The translations under genes were made by a program, and so were the position numbers. Shown here piece by piece: positions 27,345-35,131 of a stretch of 54,181 nt of DNA. The stretch lies in NCBI GenBank assembly GCA_945875745.1, contig CAMCLJ010000005.1, positions 1 to 54,181 of the forward strand. The letters are read 5' to 3'. Every line of letters begins with the position of its first letter. The stretch's first letter is position 1. The notes beneath the pieces were generated by a model. That model saw only the letters and a list, made by a program, of their open reading frames with translations, was not told the DNA's origin and made no database searches. The DNA is from Chlamydia trachomatis (GTDB lineage: Bacteria; Chlamydiota; Chlamydiia; Chlamydiales; Rhabdochlamydiaceae).

Positions 27345-27524
27345 TTCAACTCCTTGCAAAAAAACACCTACATATCTAATTTATTTTTTAATCAACAGAG
27401 AAAAGTAAATAACCAAAGGTTTTACTTTGGCCCGCCCCTATCAATTGCGATTGCATTTTTTTTCCCACGGTTTACAAACTTCCGTTTACAATAATCTAAA
27501 GAGTATTTTAGGATTCCAAACGTG

Positions 27525-27530
27525 TATAAT
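27525..27530 (+). promoter_or_regulatory. Candidate -10 box of cdsC promoter
   Basis: A perfect TATAAT lies about 50 bases upstream of cdsC. No good -35 box at 16-18 bases is visible, so it could be activator-dependent. It is needed if the inserted minus-strand genes have cut cdsC from the upstream operon. Confidence 0.4.
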
Positions 27531-27581
27531 AAAAATTTTTCTTAGATGGATGTTTATCCATAATATAAACAAGGCTTTCCA

Positions 27582-30500
27582 ATGATGATGCGCTTGCTAG
27601 TGAAATCTCGACACCGATTAGTCTCTAACGCTACTCTTATCGCATCCTTCGTCAACTTTTTAAGTCCTACTATATGCTATACACAATCTGCAGAAGATCC
27701 TTATCTAACAGCCTTCCTTAACAGCGAAAGTGAACAGTCAGGCAATAGCGGGCCCAGTTATACAGTCAACTTCAATAATGTTCCTGTTATTGAGGTGATC
27801 CGTTTTGTCAGTAAAATCACCAATATGAACTTTGTCTTTTCTCAAGATGACATTCAGTTCAATGTCAGTATTATTTCAGAAGAACCAATCACGGTAAAAA
27901 ATATCCTATCGGCTCTCATACAGGTATTAAGAATAAATAACTTGGTCCTGCTAGAACAAGATAACAGCCTCATTATTACTAAAAATCAAGAGGTGCATCA
28001 AATACCTACGATTGTATCAGGAGACATTCCCAATTCTGAGCAAACGACAGCTCCTCTTATTACCAGGGTCTTTAGAATAAAAAATGCAAATGCCTCTTCT
28101 ATTGCCAATATCATTAGAACAATGACCTCCAAGGGAGCGCAAATTGAAGTATCGAATGAAACCAGGCAATTAATTGTTACTGATATTACAACCAATGTTG
28201 ATAAAATCGCATCCCTTCTATCGAGTCTTGACGCGCCACATACTCCTTTAGAAATCGATAGCTATCAGGTGCGCAATGTGCCTCCAGCAGACATTATTGC
28301 TTTAGCTACACCGATTCTTTCCCCTTTTACTGAAGGGAACCCTCTAATTTTTGTTCCACAAGACGCTACTAGCACCGTCTTTATTGTATCCACCCCTTAC
28401 CTATTAGAACGGGCGATTACAGTAATGGAAGATCTTGACATCCTCCCAAAAGAAAAACCATTTTTTCCCTCTAGCGCCCTGCCTCAACAAGTCTTTTTTT
28501 ATCCGATTGAAAATAGATCTTATACAGAAATAATGGGAATACTGAGCCAAACTTCATCTGATCTAGCAACGAAAGACCCTGTAGGATCGAGCTTGCTGAT
28601 TGAAGCTTTAAAATCTGCAAGCTATATCCCTGAAACCCATTCTTTACGTATTATTACAGACGCTACAACATGGACTACGGTTAAGTCGATACTGAGTTCA
28701 GCCGATATTGCAAATAAAAACACAGAGAAAGTCAACTTCCTCTACACGGCTAAATATCGCTCAGTAAAAGACATCCTACAAAATCTACAACAAACTGCTC
28801 GAACAACAAATGATGAAGATTTAATCGGAACAATTCAAAATGTTCACCTATTAACTTCTAATAATAGTCTGTTCTTTACAGGAAATCAAAGCTCTATTAA
28901 TCAAATCCAGATCATGCTTGCCAATCTTGATGCTGACTCACCTGAAACAACAAATGTACCCTATGTATATCCAGTACAGAACATCGATGGGTCCTTGTTA
29001 TTTGATAGGCTTAAAAAAACAGTAGAAGCGATGAATGACTCTGGCTTGATAAAAACAGTCTCTGCTGGGAAATGGATCCCCGAAATTAAAAGCCTAGTAT
29101 TTAGTGGCCCGTCATCTTCTATTACAAAAATTAAAGACCTCCTCTCTAATCTCGATACCCCTCCAAACGAGCCAAAAAACACTCAGTTTTTGTATAATGT
29201 AAAAAATAAGAATGGACAGATTTTGCTCACGAGCCTGCAAAAAGCAGTGGAAGCAATGAACGACCGAGATCTAATCAAAACAGCGTCTTCTGGGACTTGG
29301 ATTCAGGACATTAACAGTCTAGCATTTAACGGATCTGAAGCCTCTATTGCAAAAATTACCAACCTTCTTCCCCTCATCGATACACCCGATCAGGCAGCTC
29401 CCCCCTCAACGAATGACTTTTTGAATTATACCCCCAAATACCAAGATGGTGAAAGCCTTTTAAAAGCCTTAGATGACACCTCTGAGTCTTTGAAAAATAG
29501 TGGTTTATCTAATCCTGCTCTCATTGAGACTCTCAAATCTGCCCGGTGGATTAAAAGCACTCAGACGCTCGTATTTACAGGAGATGCTTCTTCTTTGGAG
29601 AAAATCAAATTTCTTCTTGCTGAAATTGATAATCCTGATTCCCCTTTAACCGAGAATGAAACATTGATTTATAAACCCCTTTATAAATCTCAGACACAGC
29701 TTGAAACTGCTTTAACCAACTTTGCCAATAATCTGAACACTAAATCCCCATCAGATCAACAACTTAAAGCTTGTATACAAGGGGCTCACTGGGTGTCCGA
29801 GAGCAAATCGTTTATCTTTCGTGGAGAGCAACCAACACTTGAGAGAATGCAGTACCTACTCTCTAGCTTAGATAACCCCTCAGGGGACACTGCAGAATCT
29901 CAAGCTAGTTTCTATGTGTATCAGCTTAAAAATGCCAAACCAGATAATGCGATTTCCTATCTGCAAAAGATCTCTTCATCTTTGTCTGAATCTCAAGCAA
30001 ATAATTCAGGTTTAGCCAATTCGATAGCCAATATCAAATCACTACCTGAACATAACCAATTACTCATTTCAGGATCCCAACCTGTTATCGATCAAATTAA
30101 ACTATTGTTAGATGACTTTGATGCCTCATCACAAGACTCAATAGGGATGAGCGCTACCTCAACAATCCTCGTTTACCAGATTCTCTATGCTGACCCAAGT
30201 ACTTTCCTTAAACGCCTCTTAGAGGCAACAGACTCCTTTGTTCCTGAGGGTCCAATAAAAAAACTAGTCAGTGATAGCGTATCCTCCGGCAAGTATAATC
30301 CTGAGCTAAAAACATTTACTTTTATAGGCTCTTCTCAGGTGCTGGGTATGATTAAATCGATGGCCCAACAATTGGACGTAGATTCCTCCAAAACCTCAGT
30401 GAAGAGAACTGCAGCTAGCCACTTCTTCGTGTATAATCCAAAAAACATTGAAGGGACAGACCTCATTAAGATTCTACATAATTTTATGGATACACTGAAA

Positions 30501-31898
30501 TCTTCTCAACTATCAAACCCTGAACTCTATGAGACGATTGATCATCTAAAATATATAAAAGAAACTAATTCTTTAATTATTACCGGCAGTGAATCATCGA
30601 TGCAGCAGGTATCCGAGTTACTTGAGCGGTTCGATGTATCTGATACAACAAGTGCGCAGACGACGATCCAAGCAACAGATACGACTCATTTCTTAGTATA
30701 TAAATTGCAATATCACCAAGGGGCAGAGATTCTCACAGCTCTGAAAGAAGTCGCCTCTAGCATAAGTACAACAGCCACAGCCTCAAGTAAATCTTTAATC
30801 GATGCGATTGGCTCACTCCAATGGGTCGAGGTAACTAACTCCTTAATTGCCTCAGGAGAATCAGGCACTCTTAGCAAACTTAAAGCATTAATTGAAAATG
30901 TCGATGTTCCTTTAAGACAAGTGTTTATCGAAGTCCTTGTTGTAGAGACAGATCTTTTTAATTCTCAAAACTTTGGTCTTCAGTGGGGGTCACAACTGCA
31001 GTACCTGAATAAAACAATTGGAGCCATGGGTAATTTCCCAGTAGGCCCTAATGCATCAGGCTACGGTGACTCAGCGGTCATAGCAACGCCTCTGATGAGT
31101 AGTCAGATTGGGCAAACAACAGCGTCTACACCTCCTGTTCAAGGGGGCACCTCACTTAACCAAGTGCCTTTTGCCACAGGTTTTGATCTAGGGGTGATAG
31201 GGGACTTAATTTTCCATAAAGGCAAATCCTTTTTATCTCTTGGAAGTCTGGTGAATGCACTGCAAATCGATAGAGATTCTACGGTGGTGATGAATCCCAA
31301 GATTATTACTCAAGATGGTCATACCTCAACGATCTTTGTAGGACAAAACATACCGTTTACAGGCTCATTTGTTTCCAATACAGGATCAAATGCCACCGTA
31401 CAGACCTCTAACATCGAATACCGTGATGTGGGTGTTAACTTAACAATCACTCCAACACTTGGCAGCAACAATATTATCACCTTAGATATTGCCCAAGATA
31501 TCAGTGAACAAGTACCAGGCACTACCTCAGTACAAGGATCGACTGTAACAGGCATTCAAACCGCTCATACAACGATGAATACTCGGGTCCATGTGCCAGA
31601 TAATCACTTCCTAGTGCTTAGTGGTATGATTCAAAACTCAAAAACCAATTTCTCTAACGGAATACCTTGTCTGGGAGGACTTCCTGTTGTGGGAGCGTTA
31701 TTTGCACAAAATGATCGTTCTGCAACAAAAACAAATGTCATCATCTTTGTAAGACCAATTATCATTAACTCTTTCGAAGACTACGATCGTATCACCGAAG
31801 AAGAAGAGGCTATGTTCAAAGAAAATGCAGTCAAGCAGGTCCTTAAAGAAGAGTTTGATCAAGCCACAGAAATGATTAAAGCACTTAGCGAGGAATAA
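27582..31898 (+). CDS. cdsC: T3S outer-membrane secretin CdsC (SctC), enlarged
   Basis: 1438 residues, against about 920 in C. trachomatis CT674. A signal-like N-terminus (about 1-33) is followed by an N0 domain (60-135), an N1-type domain (160-219) and an N2-type domain (224-288). Then come ten tandem repeats of ~68-76 residues (304-1110). The secretin beta-barrel domain follows (1112-1410), with VVMNPKIITQDG, DVGVNLTITP, HFLVLSGMIQ, the signature GIPCLGGLPVVGALF and VIIFVRPIII. The ring forms the outer-membrane exit of the T3S apparatus. Repeats would lengthen the periplasmic chamber. Stacked ATGs at 27582-27590 leave the exact start uncertain by two codons. A lipoprotein gene follows 7 bases later. 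Confidence 0.94.
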   Translation: MMMRLLVKSRHRLVSNATLIASFVNFLSPTICYTQSAEDPYLTAFLNSESEQSGNSGPSYTVNFNNVPVIEVIRFVSKITNMNFVFSQDDIQFNVSIISEEPITVKNILSALIQVLRINNLVLLEQDNSLIITKNQEVHQIPTIVSGDIPNSEQTTAPLITRVFRIKNANASSIANIIRTMTSKGAQIEVSNETRQLIVTDITTNVDKIASLLSSLDAPHTPLEIDSYQVRNVPPADIIALATPILSPFTEGNPLIFVPQDATSTVFIVSTPYLLERAITVMEDLDILPKEKPFFPSSALPQQVFFYPIENRSYTEIMGILSQTSSDLATKDPVGSSLLIEALKSASYIPETHSLRIITDATTWTTVKSILSSADIANKNTEKVNFLYTAKYRSVKDILQNLQQTARTTNDEDLIGTIQNVHLLTSNNSLFFTGNQSSINQIQIMLANLDADSPETTNVPYVYPVQNIDGSLLFDRLKKTVEAMNDSGLIKTVSAGKWIPEIKSLVFSGPSSSITKIKDLLSNLDTPPNEPKNTQFLYNVKNKNGQILLTSLQKAVEAMNDRDLIKTASSGTWIQDINSLAFNGSEASIAKITNLLPLIDTPDQAAPPSTNDFLNYTPKYQDGESLLKALDDTSESLKNSGLSNPALIETLKSARWIKSTQTLVFTGDASSLEKIKFLLAEIDNPDSPLTENETLIYKPLYKSQTQLETALTNFANNLNTKSPSDQQLKACIQGAHWVSESKSFIFRGEQPTLERMQYLLSSLDNPSGDTAESQASFYVYQLKNAKPDNAISYLQKISSSLSESQANNSGLANSIANIKSLPEHNQLLISGSQPVIDQIKLLLDDFDASSQDSIGMSATSTILVYQILYADPSTFLKRLLEATDSFVPEGPIKKLVSDSVSSGKYNPELKTFTFIGSSQVLGMIKSMAQQLDVDSSKTSVKRTAASHFFVYNPKNIEGTDLIKILHNFMDTLKSSQLSNPELYETIDHLKYIKETNSLIITGSESSMQQVSELLERFDVSDTTSAQTTIQATDTTHFLVYKLQYHQGAEILTALKEVASSISTTATASSKSLIDAIGSLQWVEVTNSLIASGESGTLSKLKALIENVDVPLRQVFIEVLVVETDLFNSQNFGLQWGSQLQYLNKTIGAMGNFPVGPNASGYGDSAVIATPLMSSQIGQTTASTPPVQGGTSLNQVPFATGFDLGVIGDLIFHKGKSFLSLGSLVNALQIDRDSTVVMNPKIITQDGHTSTIFVGQNIPFTGSFVSNTGSNATVQTSNIEYRDVGVNLTITPTLGSNNIITLDIAQDISEQVPGTTSVQGSTVTGIQTAHTTMNTRVHVPDNHFLVLSGMIQNSKTNFSNGIPCLGGLPVVGALFAQNDRSATKTNVIIFVRPIIINSFEDYDRITEEEEAMFKENAVKQVLKEEFDQATEMIKALSEE
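28491..30911 (+). repeat. Ten tandem N-domain repeats inside cdsC
   Basis: Protein-level repeats at residues 304-377, 384-451, 459-527, 534-603, 612-686, 694-766, 776-849, 862-934, 946-1020 and 1035-1110. Each has the order: strand (FxxYxx), helix (LLxxLxxxxxxL), a strand pair around a W/YI-x-x-x-x-SLxxxG motif, and a helix with LLxxLD. Repeats 3 and 4 are closest (both have VEAMND ... LIKT) and look like the latest duplication. Confidence 0.85.
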
Positions 31899-31905
31899 AA
31901 CCTCG

Positions 31906-32856
31906 ATGATGAAAATTATCTTAAGAGCAGGGATCTGTACTCTTCTGCTTTTATTTTCTTGCTATCATACCCAAGAAAAAATCGAGCCACAACTCGATTA
32001 TGCCATCCAAGACAAGTACTTACTGCGCCTGCCTAGTGCCTTTCCTTCACTGAATCCTGACGAAGAGTCTCAAGACTTTGCAAAAGAATATAAAATTGGA
32101 ATTGCTTTCGCGCACCAATTAGACCTTTATCAAGCAATCACCGCATTTAAACGAGCAGAAATCTTACTACCCAAAGATCGCATCTCAAGAATCCAAGAAG
32201 TCAATTATGGGATCTTTCTTTGCTATTATTTAGGTAGAAAATATAACGATGCTGTTTATGTCTATGAACATACAGAGCTTAAAAATGTCGATACAACCTT
32301 TCCTGCGGCCCAAGATTTTCTTCTGCTACTATACGACTGCTATAATCGTTTAGGAAAGGATTCTAAGGCCCAGCAAATTCTATTTTATATCCAACAACAC
32401 TACCCAGAAGCTGCCAATAAACTCTATGTGTATGGACAGGTAGTTGATGCCAACATCGAAAAGCTAGAAGCAATCGGAACAGTCCCGTCATATGCATTTA
32501 TAGATACGTTTGTAAAAGAATACGAACAAGAGAAAAAATCGGTGCAAAAAGCTAAAATCCTCAACGCAGTCTTCCCCGGCGCTGGTTATTTTTATTTGGG
32601 ACAGACCCAATCAGGAATTACCGCCACCTTGCTGAATGGACTCTTTATCGCGGCTACCTACTATTTTTTTGATCATGGAAACATTGCAGCAGGAGCTATT
32701 TTTACAAGCTTTGAAGCTGGATGGTATTTTGGAGGGATCTATGGCGCAGCAGAAGAAACCAAGTTTTATAATGAACGGCTATATGAAATGAAAGCGACAA
32801 CAATGATGAATGAAAAAGGTCTTTTCCCTGGATTCATGATTAAATATGCATTCTAA
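31906..32856 (+). CDS. TPR-containing lipoprotein with C-terminal membrane segments
   Basis: 316 residues. A lipoprotein signal with lipobox LFSC ends near residue 19 (ICTLLLLFSC). The middle contains TPR-type helical pairs (about 55-170: IAFAHQLDLYQAITAFKRAE; YDCYNRLGKDSKAQQILFYI). The C-terminal ~90 residues begin AKILNAVFPGAGYFYLGQTQ and have hydrophobic, glycine-rich helices (LLNGLFIAATYYFF), a block seen in small envelope proteins near YidD. It starts 7 bases after cdsC, so it may be a pilotin-like partner of the secretin, but that is inference. It overlaps yidD by 11 bases. Confidence 0.75.
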   Translation: MMKIILRAGICTLLLLFSCYHTQEKIEPQLDYAIQDKYLLRLPSAFPSLNPDEESQDFAKEYKIGIAFAHQLDLYQAITAFKRAEILLPKDRISRIQEVNYGIFLCYYLGRKYNDAVYVYEHTELKNVDTTFPAAQDFLLLLYDCYNRLGKDSKAQQILFYIQQHYPEAANKLYVYGQVVDANIEKLEAIGTVPSYAFIDTFVKEYEQEKKSVQKAKILNAVFPGAGYFYLGQTQSGITATLLNGLFIAATYYFFDHGNIAAGAIFTSFEAGWYFGGIYGAAEETKFYNERLYEMKATTMMNEKGLFPGFMIKYAF

Positions 32857-33241
32857 AATACTTATCGTCTTTTTTCTGTTTTTTTATTCATCTCTCTCTT
32901 ATGCCCGTCCTGGGTACTTTGAACCATGGGGTAAAGATGCAGAATTACGTCACGGAATTCCAAAGACCCCAAGCAATCCGGAAACATATTCTATACCGGT
33001 ACAAATTGCTGATGTAATTATTCAATTTCATCAAAAGATACTATCGCCTGTTGATGGACCAAGAAGTCACTACCGCCCTACTTCATCGAGGTATATGCAG
33101 CTTGCCATGCATAAACATGGGTTTGTTAAAGGCTTTATTATGGGATGTGACAGGTTATTGAGAGAAAATAAAGCTGCCTGGGTATACAGATCGATTGAAA
33201 TCGATGGACAAAGATATAAATACGATCCTGTGAGAAAATAA
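32846..33241 (+). CDS. yidD: Membrane protein insertion efficiency factor YidD-like
   Basis: 131 residues. The core matches the YidD/DUF37 pattern: IIQFHQKILSPVDGPRSHYR, PTSSRYMQLAMHKHGFVKGF and GCDRLLR. The usual cysteines of the CR-x-x-PSCS motif are replaced (YRPTSS). A Sec signal peptide (SKILIVFFLFFYSSLSYA) is present, whereas typical YidD is a short membrane-associated protein without one. It is translationally coupled to the preceding lipoprotein gene. Confidence 0.78.
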   Translation: MHSKILIVFFLFFYSSLSYARPGYFEPWGKDAELRHGIPKTPSNPETYSIPVQIADVIIQFHQKILSPVDGPRSHYRPTSSRYMQLAMHKHGFVKGFIMGCDRLLRENKAAWVYRSIEIDGQRYKYDPVRK

Positions 33242-33243
33242 AA

Positions 33244-33275
33244 GGGTGTCTGTTAAAGAAAACAGACACCCGATT
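33244..33275. terminator. Strong bidirectional terminator between yidD and der
   Basis: GGGTGTCTGTT (33244-33254) and AACAGACACCC (33261-33271) form a perfect 11-bp stem with loop AAAGAA. It lies exactly between two convergent genes. The T-tract is modest on the plus strand. Confidence 0.8.
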
Positions 33276-33277
33276 TG

Positions 33278-34738
33278 TTATCCAAAGTAAGAGGGATCGA
33301 GCTCTTCTTGAAGGTCTGGAAGATCTTCAAAATCGGTATTATCTGTATGTTCAGCCGGATTGACTAAAATAGCTTGAGGTCTATCAGATCTAGTTTGAGT
33401 AACAGCTACCGGATGATCCTCATCTCTGTGTTTCTTACCACGCAGCTCAAAGACTACAGGAACACCTTTAAAGGGGTATTCTTCACGGAATTGATTGATT
33501 AGATACTTCTTATAGCTCTCTAACATCAGCTCTGGAAAATTAACGAATAAAATAAATCTCGGCGGTTGTATAGCCACTTGAGCCATGTAATAGATACGGA
33601 GCCTTTTACCCTGAATCATCGGAGGGTGGTATCTTTGAAGGGTTTTTTCCATGAATTTATTCAGCTGCCCTGTTGTGATACGATGTCCACGGGCTTCATA
33701 CACTTCTTTAATTAAAGGAAAGAGCTGATCAAGATTTCGATTCTCTTGTGCTGATATAAAAAGAACGGGACAATGGTTTAAGAATGAGGCCTCGATACGA
33801 ATACTTTTAAGGCAGTGTTCCATTCTATAACCGTGAACTAGGTCCCACTTATTAAACACAAGAATACAGCCTTTACCCTGACTTTCAATATCTTCTGCAA
33901 TCCTTTTCTCTTGAGTCGTCATACCAAAGACAGAGTCCATTACAAGAACACACACATCTGCTCGTTCTATCGCACGGCTAGTACGAATGGCTGCAAACTT
34001 ATCAACAACTTCATGCTCTGCTTTTTTACGTCGGATTCCTGCTGTATCAATTAGGGTTACGTGCGTTCCTTCATGTTCAATTTCGATATCGACACTATCT
34101 CTTGTGGTTCCTGCAATCGGGCTAACAACGCAACGGTCCTGCTCTAATATTTGATTGACAATTGTAGATTTACCAACGTTGGGACGTCCAATAATTGCCA
34201 CCTTAAGACCGGATGCAACTTCTGCCACTTTTTCAGGCCAGGTTACTTTAGCAAATGCAGCTTCGAGCAGCTCAGCAATATGAAAGCCTTGAACGGCAGA
34301 TACTCCAATCACCGATTTAATCCCTAAGGGATAGAAAGGGTAGACCAGTTCCATTTGCGCGTGGTTATCAATTTTATTGACGGCTAAAACGACCGGTTTT
34401 TTTGTTCTATGCAAAATTTTAGCAACTACATCATCGAGCAGGGTAATCCCTGTATGTCCATCGACTACCATGATAATGGCATCTGCTTCTTCGATCGCAA
34501 TTTCAGCTTGCATTCTGATCTCTTCCTGAAAGGGGACCATTGTATTAGGATGAATCCCTCCCGTATCGATGACTTGAAACGGCTTACCAAAAAAATCAGC
34601 CTCAGCATAGAGACGATCTCTTGTTATTCCTTCAGCCTCATCAACAATTGCAATCTTCTTCTTACAAATCCGATTGAATAGGGCCGATTTACCGACATTA
34701 GGGCGGCCGACAATAGCGAGTTTAATCGTAGGATTCAT
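33278..34738 (-). CDS. der: Ribosome-assembly GTPase Der (EngA)
   Basis: 486 residues with the tandem GTPase domains unique to Der, needed for 50S subunit maturation. G1 motifs GRPNVGKSALF (about 10-20) and GRPNVGKSTIV (about 186-196) are both present, each with DTAG/DTGG and NKxD motifs (NKID, NKWD). The KH-like C-terminal domain ends about residue 440 and is followed by an acidic tail. An AGAGG ribosome site precedes the ATG at 34738, and a TATAAT -10 lies about 30 bases upstream. Confidence 0.96.
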   Translation of the reverse strand: MNPTIKLAIVGRPNVGKSALFNRICKKKIAIVDEAEGITRDRLYAEADFFGKPFQVIDTGGIHPNTMVPFQEEIRMQAEIAIEEADAIIMVVDGHTGITLLDDVVAKILHRTKKPVVLAVNKIDNHAQMELVYPFYPLGIKSVIGVSAVQGFHIAELLEAAFAKVTWPEKVAEVASGLKVAIIGRPNVGKSTIVNQILEQDRCVVSPIAGTTRDSVDIEIEHEGTHVTLIDTAGIRRKKAEHEVVDKFAAIRTSRAIERADVCVLVMDSVFGMTTQEKRIAEDIESQGKGCILVFNKWDLVHGYRMEHCLKSIRIEASFLNHCPVLFISAQENRNLDQLFPLIKEVYEARGHRITTGQLNKFMEKTLQRYHPPMIQGKRLRIYYMAQVAIQPPRFILFVNFPELMLESYKKYLINQFREEYPFKGVPVVFELRGKKHRDEDHPVAVTQTRSDRPQAILVNPAEHTDNTDFEDLPDLQEELDPSYFG

Positions 34739-34766
34739 TGGTTAATACCTCTTTAATAAACTGGAA

Positions 34767-34772
34767 ATTATA
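34767..34772 (-). promoter_or_regulatory. Candidate -10 box of der promoter
   Basis: A perfect TATAAT on the minus strand about 30 bases before the der ATG. A weak TGTCTT lies 18 bases upstream as a possible -35. Confidence 0.5.
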
Positions 34773-34908
34773 GCCCACAACCAGAATAAAAAGACAGCGC
34801 CTTATCCCTTTATTTACCCTGTTAAATAAAAATGGATCTACTCCTTGGAGAAATAGATTGGATAAGGAGCTATAAGAGCTTTGGCACAAGGGAATAAAGA
34901 ATTAATTA

Positions 34909-34936
34909 GCATTATTTTTAAAAATAAAAATAATGC
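34909..34936. repeat. Perfect 11-bp AT-rich inverted repeat
   Basis: GCATTATTTTT and AAAAATAATGC flank a 6-base AAAAAT loop. The symmetry with a GC clamp at the base suggests a hairpin able to end minus-strand transcription about 200 bases after the helicase gene. Confidence 0.5.
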
Positions 34937-35131
34937 CTGGCTGAGACAGCCTATCTGTAAAAATAAAAATGAACCATCGAAAAAATAGGATCTGGTGCCG
35001 AGATTTTATCATTAATATCAAACACCCATCAAGCAATAGGTACCGATTTGCTCACGATCAAATGATCGGCAGACTAAATAAAAATCTCATCATCCTAAAA
35101 TGATCGACGGATCTATAGTATGTACGGGATC

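Larger units (their letters stand above)
34739..35131. other. Intergenic region with several inverted repeats
   Basis: 393 bases without a supported gene. It holds the der promoter, a perfect 11-bp inverted repeat (34909-34936), and small palindromes (GGCTG-AGA-CAGCC; CGATCA-AA-TGATCG near 35057). A further TGATCG occurs nearby. Their role is unknown; one may end the upstream helicase transcript. Confidence 0.5.

Noticed and set aside
26721-27359. TTG at 27359 as start of the carbonic anhydrase
   Set aside because: The GGAG site between the TTG and the ATG at 27344 indicates translation from the ATG.
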